Assembly: GCA_026984215.1 (NCBI GenBank)
Contig: JALSSO010000066.1
Span: forward strand, 1 to 56,823
DNA: 56,823 nt
Direction of reading: 5' to 3'
Source of the DNA: Gammaproteobacteria bacterium
GTDB taxonomy: Bacteria > Pseudomonadota > Gammaproteobacteria > JAJDOJ01
Below are positions 38,691 through 51,461 of the stretch, piece by piece. The notes beneath the pieces are model-generated. The model saw only the letters and a list, made by a program, of their open reading frames with translations. It searched no databases and was not told the DNA's origin. Both the position numbers and the translations under genes were made by a program. Position 1 is the stretch's first letter, and the number at the start of each line of letters is the position of its first letter.

Positions 38691-39968
38691 ATGAGCGACA
38701 ACAAGCATCGGAACAAGGACAGCGGCAAGCTCCTGTACTGCTCGTTCTGTGGCAAGAGCCAGCACGAAGTCAGGAAGCTGATCGCGGGTCCTTCCGTGTT
38801 CATCTGCGACGAATGTGTCGAGCTGTGCAACGACATCATTCGCGAGGAGATGCAGGAGCAGTCCGGTGGGATGGGGAGCCGACTGCCCAACCCGCACGAG
38901 ATCAAGCGGATTCTCGACGAATACGTCATCGGCCAGGAACAGGCCAAGAAGGTCCTCGCCGTGGCGGTATACAACCACTACAAGCGCCTGGAGAACCAAC
39001 CCACGGGCCGCAACGACGTGGAACTGGCCAAGAGCAACATCCTGCTCATCGGCCCTACCGGATCCGGCAAGACCCTGTTGGCCGAGACGCTCGCCCGCCT
39101 GCTCAATGTCCCGTTCACCATCGCGGATGCGACCACGCTCACCGAGGCCGGCTACGTGGGCGAGGACGTGGAGAACATCATCCAGAAGCTGCTGCAGAAG
39201 TGCGACTACGACGTGGAGAAGGCCCAGACGGGCATCGTCTACGTGGACGAGATCGACAAGATCTCGCGCAAGTCGGACAACCCCTCCATCACGCGCGACG
39301 TCTCGGGTGAGGGAGTCCAGCAGGCGTTGCTGAAGCTCATCGAGGGGACGGTGGCCTCGGTGCCGCCGCAGGGCGGGCGCAAGCATCCGCAGCAGGAGTT
39401 CCTGCAGGTGGACACCCGCAACATTCTGTTCATCTGTGGGGGCGCCTTCGCCGGGCTGGACAAGATCATCCGAGAACGCCGGGAGAAGGGCGGTATCGGT
39501 TTTTCCGCGGACATCCGCAGCGTGGACGAGGCCGGGCCGCTCGGCGAGGTGTTGCGCGACGTGGAACCCGAGGATCTCATCCGTTACGGGCTCATTCCCG
39601 AGTTCGTGGGTCGCCTGCCGGTGGTGGCGACCCTCGAGGAACTCGACGAGGAGGCGCTGGTCCGAATCCTTACCGAGCCCAAGAACGCGATCACCAAACA
39701 GTACCAGCGCTTGTTCGAGATGGAGGGCGTGGAGTTGGAGTTCCGCAGGAACGCCCTGCACGCCATTGCGCGTAAGGCCATGGAACGCAAGACCGGCGCG
39801 CGCGGCCTGCGCACCATCATGGAACACGTGCTGCTGGACACCATGTACGACCTCCCCTCGCTGGAGAACGTGACCAAGGTGGTCGTGGACGAGGCGGTGA
39901 TCGATGGCGACGCCAAGCCCTATCTCATCTACGAGGGCTCCGACTACGAGCAGGCCGCCTCGGATTGA
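38691..39968 (+). CDS. clpX: ClpX unfoldase subunit of ClpXP
   Basis: An AAA+ hexameric unfoldase that selects substrates for ClpP. It has 425 aa. The N-terminal zinc-binding domain has two CxxC pairs ([17 protein letters not shown]). Walker A is GPTGSGKT, Walker [10 protein letters not shown], pore loop GYVGED, and the ClpP-contact loop lies within the [10 protein letters not shown] region. GAGGACCGTC precedes the ATG. The gene ends 204 bp before lon, leaving room for the lon promoter. Confidence 0.98.
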   Translation: MSDNKHRNKDSGKLLYCSFCGKSQHEVRKLIAGPSVFICDECVELCNDIIREEMQEQSGGMGSRLPNPHEIKRILDEYVIGQEQAKKVLAVAVYNHYKRLENQPTGRNDVELAKSNILLIGPTGSGKTLLAETLARLLNVPFTIADATTLTEAGYVGEDVENIIQKLLQKCDYDVEKAQTGIVYVDEIDKISRKSDNPSITRDVSGEGVQQALLKLIEGTVASVPPQGGRKHPQQEFLQVDTRNILFICGGAFAGLDKIIRERREKGGIGFSADIRSVDEAGPLGEVLRDVEPEDLIRYGLIPEFVGRLPVVATLEELDEEALVRILTEPKNAITKQYQRLFEMEGVELEFRRNALHAIARKAMERKTGARGLRTIMEHVLLDTMYDLPSLENVTKVVVDEAVIDGDAKPYLIYEGSDYEQAASD

Positions 39969-40074
39969 CCCGGCTGGGCGGCGGACCGCGGTGGCGGCGC
40001 GCCGCCCGCCCTCCATCCCGGCTGTAGCGCTGCGTCCGGTTTCCGCGCAGCGCCATGGGGCCAGCCCGAGGCGG

Positions 40075-40103
40075 TTTGAAAATCCCCCTGTTCGTCCCTA
40101 CTT
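40075..40103 (+). promoter_or_regulatory. Heat-shock (sigma-32-like) promoter for lon
   Basis: TTTGAA at 40075-40080 and CCCTACTT at 40096-40103 are 15 bp apart, close to the sigma-32 pattern CTTGAA/CCCCATTT. It lies about 70 bp before the lon start. lon is a sigma-32 gene in E. coli. Confidence 0.5.
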
Positions 40104-40172
40104 ACCGTATATCCACCGGAGTGTCGGCATGGGCCGGCGCCACTGGGAAATCCCCAAAGGAACACACCGATC

Positions 40173-42608
<2,436 letters not shown>

Positions 42609-42671
42609 TCGGCCGGCCGTGTGGGCGCGTCGGGTCCCGCGCGGCAGGCGGCTCCCCCGGTCGGATGTTCG

Positions 42672-42701
42672 TTGACACGCGGAAGGCGCGCTTGGTATAA
42701 A
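42672..42701 (+). promoter_or_regulatory. Strong sigma-70 promoter upstream of hupB
   Basis: A perfect TTGACA (42672-42677) and TATAAA (42696-42701) are separated by 18 bp. Transcription would start near 42708, about 430 nt before the hupB start codon. Confidence 0.75.
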
Positions 42702-42707
42702 ACCGGC

Positions 42708-43137
42708 GCGTTTTCCGCGTTTGAGCGCGGCCGCCGAGCCCGCGCGAGGGAGGACGGGGAGGCTGGCTGGGCCGCAGAAAACGCATCACAAGAACCAGAC
42801 ATTCGTGGCCGTGTGCCGAGATCACCGGCGTACGGCCCTTTGATTGTTACGATCGCCACCGCATGTTCCGCCAAGCTGACCGATCCTGCGCTGCGGTGCT
42901 GCACGCCGGGTTTCGTTTCGGTGTGCCGGCCCGCGTCCGCCGGTGCAGTCGGGATGTCTCGCCTGACTGCAGGCCGGCGCAGGCACGGCCGGAGTCCCGG
43001 TGCATGCGGGTTCTACGCAGGAAGCGGGCGATGCGCTCGTTGCAGGTGCGGGGCCGGCCGATGCGATTGCCGTAGCCGGGTGTTTTCCCGCACAGTCCAT
43101 TCAAACCGCCCCACCCAACCCTAGGAAGAATCCACAC
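42708..43137 (+). other. Long untranslated leader or unannotated RNA before hupB
   Basis: From the predicted transcription start to the hupB start codon there are about 430 nt with no convincing protein gene. Open frames exist on both strands (for example 42621-43124 plus) but have Cys/Arg-rich compositional sequence and no family resemblance. No intrinsic terminator was found that would make a separate small RNA certain. The region may be a long hupB leader, or an sRNA reading through into hupB. Confidence 0.4.
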
Positions 43138-43410
43138 ATGAACAAGACAGAACTCGTCGATGCGGTGTCCAAGGAAGCCGATCTCACCAAAGCCGATGCG
43201 GCGCGGGCCGTGGACGCGGTGATCCAGGCGGTCACCGATGCGTTGAAAAGGGGGGAGCAGGTGTCCATCCTGGGATTCGGCACCTTTCTGATTCGCGAGC
43301 GCGCCGCGCGCACGGGCCGTAATCCGCGCACCCAGGAGACCCTGGAGATCCCGGCCTCGAAGGTGCCGGCGTTCAAGCCTGGCAAAGCCCTGAAGGATGC
43401 CGTAAACTAA
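43138..43410 (+). CDS. hupB: DNA-binding protein HU-beta
   Basis: A small nucleoid protein that bends DNA as a dimer, 90 aa. The N-terminal helices are MNKTELVDAVSKEADLTKAD. The beta-arm region is VSILGFGTFLIRERAARTGRNPRTQE with the conserved RNP of the DNA-inserting tip, and the C-terminus is VPAFKPGKALKDAVN. AGGAAGAA precedes the ATG. Its place after lon and before ppiD is conserved in gammaproteobacteria. tRNA-Val starts 20 bp after the stop and may be cotranscribed. Confidence 0.98.
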   Translation: MNKTELVDAVSKEADLTKADAARAVDAVIQAVTDALKRGEQVSILGFGTFLIRERAARTGRNPRTQETLEIPASKVPAFKPGKALKDAVN

Positions 43411-43429
43411 CGCCCGCTCGCGCAGGGGG

Positions 43430-43505
43430 GGGTGCTTAGCTCAGCCGGTAGAGCGTCGCCCTTACAAGGCGAAAGTCGGGGGTTCGACTCCCTCAGCACC
43501 CACCA
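43430..43505 (+). tRNA. tRNA-Val (anticodon TAC)
   Basis: A 76-nt cloverleaf with encoded CCA. GGGTGCT pairs with AGCACCC, the anticodon loop is CTTACAA, and the T-arm contains GGGGGTTCGACTCCC. It lies between hupB and tRNA-Asp. Confidence 0.96.
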
Positions 43506-43575
43506 TACCGGGTGCGGAGGGGTTCCCTTCGACGACTTGAGTCGACCGTGATGGGCCGGATGTCCATCGAGTCTG

Positions 43576-43652
43576 GGAGCGGTAGTTCAGCTGGTTAGAA
43601 TGCCGGCCTGTCACGCCGGAGGTCGCGGGTTCGAGTCCCGTCCGCTCCGCCA
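43576..43652 (+). tRNA. tRNA-Asp (anticodon GTC)
   Basis: A 77-nt cloverleaf with encoded CCA. GGAGCGG pairs with CCGCTCC, the anticodon loop is CTGTCAC, and the T-arm contains GCGGGTTCGAGTCCCGT. The discriminator base is G, as expected for tRNA-Asp. A strong terminator follows 15 bp downstream. Confidence 0.96.
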
Positions 43653-43666
43653 ACATGATGAGAGAC

Positions 43667-43692
43667 GGGGCATCGTTTCGATGCCCCTTTTT
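43667..43692 (+). terminator. Rho-independent terminator after tRNA-Asp
   Basis: GGGGCATCG and CGATGCCCC form a perfect 9-bp stem with a TTT loop, followed immediately by TTTTT (43688-43692). It should end the hupB/tRNA transcript. Confidence 0.9.
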
Positions 43693-43758
43693 CTTGGGCG
43701 GGACAAAGGGGGATCCCCTCCCCGCCCGCCAAACGCTTGAGTTTTCCAGAGTCTGCGC

Positions 43759-45651
43759 ATGCTCCAGAGTATTCGGGACCGCGTCAGCGGCATCATCGCC
43801 TACACCATCGTCATCCTCATCAGCATTCCGTTCGCCCTGTGGGGCATCCAGCAGTATTTCGGCGGCGGCGGAGACCAGGTGGTGGCCACGGTCAACGGCG
43901 AGGATATCCCCGCCCAGGCGTTCAACCGCGAGCTGCAGCGCCAGCGTAACGCGCTGCTGCAGGCCTTCGGTGGGCGCTTGCCGCCCGGATTCGACGAGAA
44001 GGTGCTGCGCAAGCGAGCGCTGGAGGCGATGGTCCGCCAGTATCTGCTCAATCAGGAAGTGGACCGTCTGGGGTACGCGGTGAGCGACGATCAACTGATC
44101 GAGGCGATTCAGGCCATTCCCCAGTTCCAGAAGGACGGGCGTTTCGACCCGCAGCGCTACGAGCTGGTGCTCAAGCAGCAGCAGCGTGGCAAGGTGGAGT
44201 TCGAGCGGATCGTCCGCCAGCAGCTTCGCCTGGAGCAGTATCAAGGGGGGTTGAGTGATACGGCTTTTCTGCCGCCGGCGCAGGTGCGCGACGACCAGCG
44301 GCTGCGCGACCAGAAGCGGGAGTTGCGCTATTTCGTCATCGAGCCCGACGTGGACGCGGTGAAGGCGGCCTTGACCGAAGAGGATGTCCAGGCTTACTAC
44401 AAGGCCCACCTGGAGGACTTCCAGCGCCCCCCGCAGGTGCGGATCCAGTACGTGCGCGTGGGACTGGAGGATCTGGAAAAACGGGTCGAGCCCGACGAGG
44501 CGACCCTGCGGTCGTTCTACGAGGAGCAGGCCGACCATTACGTGACCCCGGAGGAGCGCCGTGTGCGTCACATCGTGGTGCGTTTCGGCGGGGACTCGGG
44601 CCGTACGGAGCAGCAGGCGCTGGAGCGGATCCGGCAGGCGGATCAGCGCCTCGCGAAGGGGGAGTCTTTCGAGGCGGTGGCCAAGGCGCTTTCGGACGAT
44701 GAACTCACGCGCGAGCGCGGCGGCGACCTGGGCTGGATCGCGCGCGGGGATCTTTCGCGGGACTTCGATGCCGTAGCCTTCCGCCTGGAGCCGGGTCGGC
44801 GCAGCGAGCCGGTCAAGGTGGGCAACGGCTTCGAGATCATCGAGGTGACCGACCTGCGCCCGGCTACGCAGAAGGCCTTCGAGGAGGTTCGCGACCAGGT
44901 GGCCGCCGAGTATCGCCGGCGCGAGGCCGAGCGCGCCTTTCTCGACGTGACCGACCAGATGATGACGTTGGGGTACGAGCAATCCGACACCCTGCAGCCG
45001 GTGGCCGACGCGGCGGGTGTGGCGCTTCGGGAGAGCGACTGGTTCTCACGGGATCGGGGCGAGGGTATCGCCGCCGAGAAGGCGGTCCGCGAGGCCGCCT
45101 TCGGCACCGAGGTCTATGAGGAGGGGATCAACAGCGATCTCATCGAGCTACCCGACGGCTCGGCGGTGATGCTGCGCATTGCGGACAAGCGGCCGGCCCA
45201 GGCCCTGCCCCTTGAGGAGGTCCGTGACCAGGTGGTGGAGCGACTGGCCCTGGAGAAGGCTCGGAACCAGGCCGAACAGCGGGGCGTGGAGGCGATCAGG
45301 CGGTTGCGCGCCGGTGAGCAGGCCTCGGCGGTGGCCGAATCGCTCGGAGCGGAGCTCCGCACACCCGGCGCCATCGCCCGTACGGAGCGGAAAGTGCCCG
45401 CCCCGATACGCGGCCGGGCCTTCGCCCTGCAGCGACCGGCACCCGGTACGCCGGTGGTGGATGGCGTGCCGCTGGACGGCGCGCGTTACGCCGTGGTGAT
45501 CCTGGACGGGGTGGTGGATCCGGAGGTCAAACAGACCGATCCGAAACTGTTCGGCCAGCTCGCCCGGGAATATGGCAGCCGGGAACTCGACGCGGCGTTG
45601 CAGGCCCTGGAGGCCACCGCCGAGATCGAGGTGCAGTCGGCCGGGCCGTAG
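43759..45651 (+). CDS. ppiD: Periplasmic folding chaperone PpiD (SurA_N/parvulin)
   Basis: An inner-membrane-anchored periplasmic chaperone near the Sec translocon, 630 aa. An N-terminal signal-anchor (about 12-33, IIAYTIVILISIPFALWGI) is followed by a SurA_N-like helical domain. A parvulin domain lies at about 265-360 (ERRVRHIVVRFGG; GESFEAVAKALSDDELTRER; GGDLGWIARGDL). The C-terminal part is Glu/Arg-rich. The order hupB-(tRNAs)-ppiD is conserved. A terminator separates it from the tRNAs, so it has its own promoter. Confidence 0.95.
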   Translation: MLQSIRDRVSGIIAYTIVILISIPFALWGIQQYFGGGGDQVVATVNGEDIPAQAFNRELQRQRNALLQAFGGRLPPGFDEKVLRKRALEAMVRQYLLNQEVDRLGYAVSDDQLIEAIQAIPQFQKDGRFDPQRYELVLKQQQRGKVEFERIVRQQLRLEQYQGGLSDTAFLPPAQVRDDQRLRDQKRELRYFVIEPDVDAVKAALTEEDVQAYYKAHLEDFQRPPQVRIQYVRVGLEDLEKRVEPDEATLRSFYEEQADHYVTPEERRVRHIVVRFGGDSGRTEQQALERIRQADQRLAKGESFEAVAKALSDDELTRERGGDLGWIARGDLSRDFDAVAFRLEPGRRSEPVKVGNGFEIIEVTDLRPATQKAFEEVRDQVAAEYRRREAERAFLDVTDQMMTLGYEQSDTLQPVADAAGVALRESDWFSRDRGEGIAAEKAVREAAFGTEVYEEGINSDLIELPDGSAVMLRIADKRPAQALPLEEVRDQVVERLALEKARNQAEQRGVEAIRRLRAGEQASAVAESLGAELRTPGAIARTERKVPAPIRGRAFALQRPAPGTPVVDGVPLDGARYAVVILDGVVDPEVKQTDPKLFGQLAREYGSRELDAALQALEATAEIEVQSAGP

Positions 45652-45686
45652 CCCCGGTTTCCCTGCGGCCCCGGTCCGAACACGGG

Positions 45687-46982
<1,296 letters not shown>

Positions 46983-47021
46983 GCGCCCGGTGGGGACCGG
47001 TCCTCGGCCCGATCCTCGGGC

Positions 47022-47170
47022 TTAGCAGGCCGTTGAAAAACTGCTGCGAAACCCGCCTGCGGCGTTGCGCGCTGCTCGCTCCCTCGCCTATCTCCTTGAT
47101 ATGTCTCGGTCGCTGCGCTGCACGCGCCTTGCATCCGGGCTTCTCGCGACGATTTTCAACACCCTGTTAG
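47022..47170. mobile_element. MITE-like element abutting the fabI stop codon
   Basis: A 141-bp non-coding element (47026-47166) with imperfect terminal inverted repeats: CAGGCCGTTGAAAA at the left and, read inward from the right, CAGGGTGTTGAAAA. It is flanked by direct TTAG copies (47022-47025 and 47167-47170), a likely target duplication. It encodes no transposase, so it would need one in trans. The right TTAG contains the fabI stop codon (TAA on the minus strand). Confidence 0.75.
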
Positions 47171-47961
47171 TCCTCCGTGCCGTAGCCCGTCATCCCCAGG
47201 GTGTTGTATCCGGCGTCCACGTAGGTGATCTCGCCGGTGATCCCCGAGGCATGGTCCGAGCACAGGAAGGCCGCCGCCTTGCCCACGTCCTCGATGGTGA
47301 CGTTGCGCCGCAGGGGCGCATTGGCGGCCACGTGGTCCAGCATCTTGCGGAAGTCCCCGATGCCGGCGGCGGCCAGGGTGCGGATGGGGCCGGCCGAGAT
47401 GGCGTTGACCCGGATCCCCTCCGGCCCCAGGCTGTAGGCGAGATAGCGCACGGCCGCCTCCAGGCTGGCCTTGGCCAGGCCCATCACGTTGTAGTTGGGG
47501 ACGGTGCGCACGGCGCCCAGATAGCTCAGGGTGAGCAGGGCACCGTTGCGTCCCCGCATCATGGGTCGGGCCGCCCGGGCCAGGGCCACGAAGCTGTAGC
47601 TGGAGATTTCGTGGGCGGTATGGAAGCCCGCACGGGTGGTTTTCTCGGTGAAGTCGCCTTCTAGTTGCTCCTTGGGGGCGAAGGCCACCGAATGGACCAG
47701 TACGTCCAGCCCGTCCCAGCGCCGCCCCAGCGCCTCGAACACGCCCTCGATCTGTGCGTCCTCGGCCACGTCGCAGGGCAGCACGAGGTCGGAGTCGAGT
47801 TCGGCGGCCAGCTTCTCCACCCGCCCCTTGAGCCGGTCGTTCTGATAGGTGAAGGCCAGCTCGGCGCCCTCGGCGTGCATGGCCTGGGCGATGCCCCAGG
47901 CGATGGAACGGTTGCTGGCCACCCCGACGATCAAAGCGCGTCTGCCTTCGAGCAATGCCAT
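47167..47961 (-). CDS. fabI: Enoyl-ACP reductase (NADH), FabI type
   Basis: Last reduction of the fatty-acid elongation cycle, 264 aa, a short-chain dehydrogenase fold. The cofactor motif [13 protein letters not shown] is the FabI form of the glycine-rich loop. The catalytic YxxxxxxK is YNVMGLAK, following [10 protein letters not shown]. The C-terminal INGEI-like part reads [18 protein letters not shown] 47961 starts [13 protein letters not shown]. It is divergent from the ABC binding-protein gene. A MITE-like element begins directly after its stop. Confidence 0.96.
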   Translation of the reverse strand: MALLEGRRALIVGVASNRSIAWGIAQAMHAEGAELAFTYQNDRLKGRVEKLAAELDSDLVLPCDVAEDAQIEGVFEALGRRWDGLDVLVHSVAFAPKEQLEGDFTEKTTRAGFHTAHEISSYSFVALARAARPMMRGRNGALLTLSYLGAVRTVPNYNVMGLAKASLEAAVRYLAYSLGPEGIRVNAISAGPIRTLAAAGIGDFRKMLDHVAANAPLRRNVTIEDVGKAAAFLCSDHASGITGEITYVDAGYNTLGMTGYGTED

Positions 47962-48012
47962 GGCGGGCTCCTGTGCCTGCGGTGAACGAAATGGCGTAAG
48001 ATCATACCCGTT

Positions 48013-50232
48013 TTGTCCGCTTCACCCGAACCAGTCAGCCTGCATCGACCCCCTGTGCCGCCGGCTCCCCCGCGGGATCGGCGCCCACGCCGGCGCGCGG
48101 GCCTCTGGCTGGCGGCCGCGCTTGCCTGGCTGCTGACCGGCTGCGGGGCGCCACCCTGGAACGATCCCTATCCGCGCGGGCTGCTGCGCGGGGACGTCCT
48201 GCTCGGGGCGTTTACCGAGGAGCCCAAGCACCTGGATCCGGCGCGTGCCTACAGCGCCAACGAGTACCGCTTCCTGGCCCAGATCGTGGAGCCGCCTCTG
48301 CAGTACCACTACCTCGACCGGCCCTATCGACTGGTGCCGTTGACGGTGACCGCGGTACCCGAGCCCCAAGGATTGGATGCAGCGGGCCGGCCTCTGCCGC
48401 CGGAGGCGGAGCCGGTGTTCACCGAGTACCTACTGCGCTTGCGGTCGGGCATCCGCTACCAACCCCATCCGGCCTTCGCGCGGGACGCCTCGGGCCGTTT
48501 TCTCTACCATGCGCTGGAGGCGCTGGATCCCGGAATCCGCAGGCCCGCCGACTTTCCCCGCCAGGCCACCCGCGAGCTCACCGCCCAGGACTACGTCTAT
48601 CAGCTCAAACGGCTGGCCGACCCGCGCAACCACTGTCCCATCGCCGGCTTGCTGGCGGAGTACATCGTCGGTTTCCGCGAACTGAACCAGACCCTGGCCG
48701 CGCGGGACCGGCAGGGGCTCGATCCCGGCTGGCGGGATCTGCGCCGTTTCGATCTGGCCGGCGTCGAAGCGCTGGGTCCCGACCGGTTGCGCATCCGCAT
48801 CCGGGGCCGCTACCCGCAGTTCGTCTACTGGCTCGCCATGCCCTTTTTCGCGCCCATGCCCTGGGAGGTGGACCGCTTCTACGCCCAGCCGGTGCTGGCC
48901 GAGCGCAATCTCACGCTGGACCGTTTCCCCGTGGGCACCGGGCCCTTCCTGCTGGAGGAGAACGACCCCAACCGGCGCATCGTCCTGGCGCGCAACCCGC
49001 GTTTCCACGGCGAGACCTACCCGGCCGAGGGCGGGCCCGAGGATGCCGCCGCCGGTCTGTTGGCCGACGCGGGCCGCCCGTTGCCCCTGGTCAGGCGCGC
49101 CGTCTACAGCCTGGAGAAGGAGACCATCCCTTACTGGACCAAGTTTCTTCAAGGCTATTACGACCTGTCGGGGGTGAGCTCCGACAGCTTCGATCAGGCC
49201 GTACGCGTGACCGGCAGCGACCGCCTCGAGCTTACCGAGGCCATGCGTGCGCGGGGCATCGGTCTGGTCACGGCCGTCAATACGTCCATCTTCTACATGG
49301 GGTTCAACATGCTCGATGCGGTGGTGGGCGGCTATGGCCCGCGCAAGCGGGCCCTGCGCCAGGCCATCGCCATTGCCGTGGACTACGGCGAGTTCATCTC
49401 CATCTTCCTCAACGGCCGGGGCGTGGAGGCGCAGGGGCCCATCCCTCCCGGGATCTTCGGATACGTGGACGGACGCGAGGGGATCGATCCGTATGTCTTC
49501 GATTGGGCCGACGGTCGGCCGCGGCGCAAGCCCCTGGCCGAGGCGCGCCGGCTGCTGGCCGAGGCGGGCTATCCCAAGGGTGTGGACCCGGCCACCGGCA
49601 AGCCCCTGGTGTTGTATTTCGACACCTTGGGCACGGGGCCCGAGGACCGGGCGCGGCTGAACTGGTTCCGCAAGCAGTTCGCCAAGCTGGGGATCCAGCT
49701 CGTGATCCGCAACACCGACTACAACCGTTTCCAGGACAAGATGCGCAATGGCACCGCCCAGATCTTCCAGTGGGGCTGGAACGCCGATTATCCGGACCCG
49801 GAGAATTTCTTGTTCCTGCTCTATGGCCCCAACGGCAAGGTGGAGCATGGCGGTGAGAATGCGGCCAACTACGCCAACGCCGAGTTCGACCGCCTGTTCG
49901 AGCGCATGCGAGCCATGCCCGATGGCCCGGAGCGTCTGGCGTTGATCCGCCGCATGGTCCGCATCGTGCAACGCGACGCCCCGTGGCTGTTCGGCTTCTA
50001 TCCCAAGACCCTGAGTCTGCACCACGCCTGGGTGGGCAACCTCAAGCCCAATCTCATGGCCAACAACACCCTGAAGTACCTGCGGGTGGATGGCGGGGTG
50101 CGGGCAGCGCGGGCGGCGGCCTGGAACCGGCCGGTGCTCTGGCCGTTGTGGGTGCTGCTGGGTGGGGCGGTGCTGCTGGTGATTCCGGTGTGGCGCGTGC
50201 ACCGGCGTCGTGAGCGAGCGACGGCCCTGTGA
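48013..50232 (+). CDS. ABC peptide-type substrate-binding lipoprotein (SBP_5) with C-terminal helix
   Basis: A 739-aa extracytoplasmic solute-binding protein of the Opp/Dpp/Yej group. The N-terminus is hydrophobic with a lipobox (AWLLTGC), and the SBP_5 body spans about 60-690 ([57 protein letters not shown]). Unusually it also ends in a predicted membrane helix (about 700-722) and an Arg-rich tail, so it may be anchored at both ends. No good ATG fits; the start at TTG 48013 is tentative and has a poor Shine-Dalgarno. The permease gene overlaps its stop by 4 bp (GTGA). Confidence 0.82.
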   Translation: MSASPEPVSLHRPPVPPAPPRDRRPRRRAGLWLAAALAWLLTGCGAPPWNDPYPRGLLRGDVLLGAFTEEPKHLDPARAYSANEYRFLAQIVEPPLQYHYLDRPYRLVPLTVTAVPEPQGLDAAGRPLPPEAEPVFTEYLLRLRSGIRYQPHPAFARDASGRFLYHALEALDPGIRRPADFPRQATRELTAQDYVYQLKRLADPRNHCPIAGLLAEYIVGFRELNQTLAARDRQGLDPGWRDLRRFDLAGVEALGPDRLRIRIRGRYPQFVYWLAMPFFAPMPWEVDRFYAQPVLAERNLTLDRFPVGTGPFLLEENDPNRRIVLARNPRFHGETYPAEGGPEDAAAGLLADAGRPLPLVRRAVYSLEKETIPYWTKFLQGYYDLSGVSSDSFDQAVRVTGSDRLELTEAMRARGIGLVTAVNTSIFYMGFNMLDAVVGGYGPRKRALRQAIAIAVDYGEFISIFLNGRGVEAQGPIPPGIFGYVDGREGIDPYVFDWADGRPRRKPLAEARRLLAEAGYPKGVDPATGKPLVLYFDTLGTGPEDRARLNWFRKQFAKLGIQLVIRNTDYNRFQDKMRNGTAQIFQWGWNADYPDPENFLFLLYGPNGKVEHGGENAANYANAEFDRLFERMRAMPDGPERLALIRRMVRIVQRDAPWLFGFYPKTLSLHHAWVGNLKPNLMANNTLKYLRVDGGVRAARAAAWNRPVLWPLWVLLGGAVLLVIPVWRVHRRRERATAL

Positions 50233-51206
50233 CCGCCTACATCCTGCGTCGCCTGCTCTACGCCGTGCCCATCGTGCTGGGCGTGAACGTGCTCACCTTC
50301 GTGCTGTTCTTCGTGGTCAACACCCCCGACGACATGGCACGCATGTTTCTGGGCGAGAAACGGGTCACGCCCGAGCAGATCGCCCAGTGGAAGGCCGAGC
50401 GCGGCTACGACAAGCCCCTGTTCTACAACACCGACGAGACGGGTCTGCGCCGCTTCACCGAGACCATCTTCGTGGCAAAGTCACTGGGTCTGTTCCTGTT
50501 CGACTTCGGCAAGTCCGACTCGGGCCGCGACATCGGCGCCGACATCCGTACCCGCATGTGGCCGAGCCTGGCCATCGCCGTGCCCACCCTGCTGGTGGGC
50601 CTGGCCTTCAACATCACCTTCGCCTTGCTCGTGGTCTACCTGCGCGGCACCGCCCTGGACACGGGGGCCGTGGTGCTCACCGTGGCGCTCATGTCCATCT
50701 CCAGCCTGTTCTACATCATCGGCGGCCAGTACGTGTTCGGAAAACTCATGCGCCTGGTGCCCATCTCGGGCTACGAGCCGGGTCTGGGGGGCTGGCGCTT
50801 TCTGATCCTGCCGGTGATGGTGGGCGTGGTCTCGGGTATCGGTTCGGGCACTCGGTGGTACCGGACCCTGTTCCTGGAGGAGATGGGCAAGGACTACGTG
50901 CGCACCGCCCGGGCCAAGGGGCTGAGCGAGGGCGCGGTGCTATTCCGGCACGTGCTGCGCAACGCGCTCATTCCCATTCTCACGGGCGTGGTGGTGCTCC
51001 TGCCCCTGTTGTTCATGGGTAGCCTGTTGATCGAGTCCTTCTTCGGCATCCCCGGGCTGGGCAGCTACACCATCGAGGCCATCAACCGCCAGGACTTCGC
51101 CATCGTGCGGGCCATGGTGTTTCTCGGCACGGTGCTCTACATTCTGGGCCTGCTGCTCACCGACATCGCCTACACATTGGTCGATCCGCGCGTGCGGCTG
51201 GAATGA
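50229..51206 (+). CDS. ABC transporter permease (DppB/OppB-like)
   Basis: A 325-aa inner-membrane permease with about six helices. It begins with the family start [20 protein letters not shown] at GTG 50229 and carries the EAA loop that contacts the ATPase (KDYVRTARAKGLSEGAVLFR). The end IEAINRQDFAIVRAMVFLG is typical of the B-type permease. It is translationally coupled to the binding protein. The usual second permease (DppC type) and two ATPases are absent: the next genes encode a 72-aa protein and a multiheme cytochrome. The transporter must borrow parts encoded elsewhere or be incomplete. Confidence 0.88.
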   Translation: MTAYILRRLLYAVPIVLGVNVLTFVLFFVVNTPDDMARMFLGEKRVTPEQIAQWKAERGYDKPLFYNTDETGLRRFTETIFVAKSLGLFLFDFGKSDSGRDIGADIRTRMWPSLAIAVPTLLVGLAFNITFALLVVYLRGTALDTGAVVLTVALMSISSLFYIIGGQYVFGKLMRLVPISGYEPGLGGWRFLILPVMVGVVSGIGSGTRWYRTLFLEEMGKDYVRTARAKGLSEGAVLFRHVLRNALIPILTGVVVLLPLLFMGSLLIESFFGIPGLGSYTIEAINRQDFAIVRAMVFLGTVLYILGLLLTDIAYTLVDPRVRLE

Positions 51207-51236
51207 GCCGGCTGCCCTTGCCACGGAAACCCGCCC

Positions 51237-51455
51237 ATGTCCCGCTATGAATACAAGGTCATCGTCTACCGCGAGAGTCTGCTCGGCTCCCTGTTGTTGG
51301 GGGCTTCCAAGGTGGACCCGGACAACTTCACCGACTTCCTCAACGAGCACGGGCGTCAGGGATGGCGGGTGGTTTCCATGGAACGCGACATGCGCCGCCT
51401 GCTCCTGTTCTGGCGGCGGGAGTCCTACGTGGTGATCCTCGAGCGGCCGGCTTGA
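51237..51455 (+). CDS. Small DUF4177-like protein
   Basis: A 72-aa soluble protein. It begins MSRYEYKVIVYRE and contains LNEHGRQGWRVVSMERD and the closing VVILERP. This YEYKV-(N)-LNxxGxxGWxxV pattern is that of the DUF4177 family, whose function is unknown. It starts 30 bp after the permease and ends 6 bp before the cytochrome gene, so all are probably cotranscribed. A role in the transporter or cytochrome system cannot be told from sequence. Confidence 0.7.
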   Translation: MSRYEYKVIVYRESLLGSLLLGASKVDPDNFTDFLNEHGRQGWRVVSMERDMRRLLLFWRRESYVVILERPA

Positions 51456-51461
51456 CCCCGG

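Noticed and set aside
42621-43124. Cys/Arg-rich plus-strand open frame between lon and hupB as a gene
   Set aside because: No Shine-Dalgarno or family resemblance, and it starts upstream of the promoter; more likely leader sequence.
47026-47166. Insertion sequence with its own transposase
   Set aside because: The element is only 141 bp and encodes no protein; it is at most a non-autonomous element.
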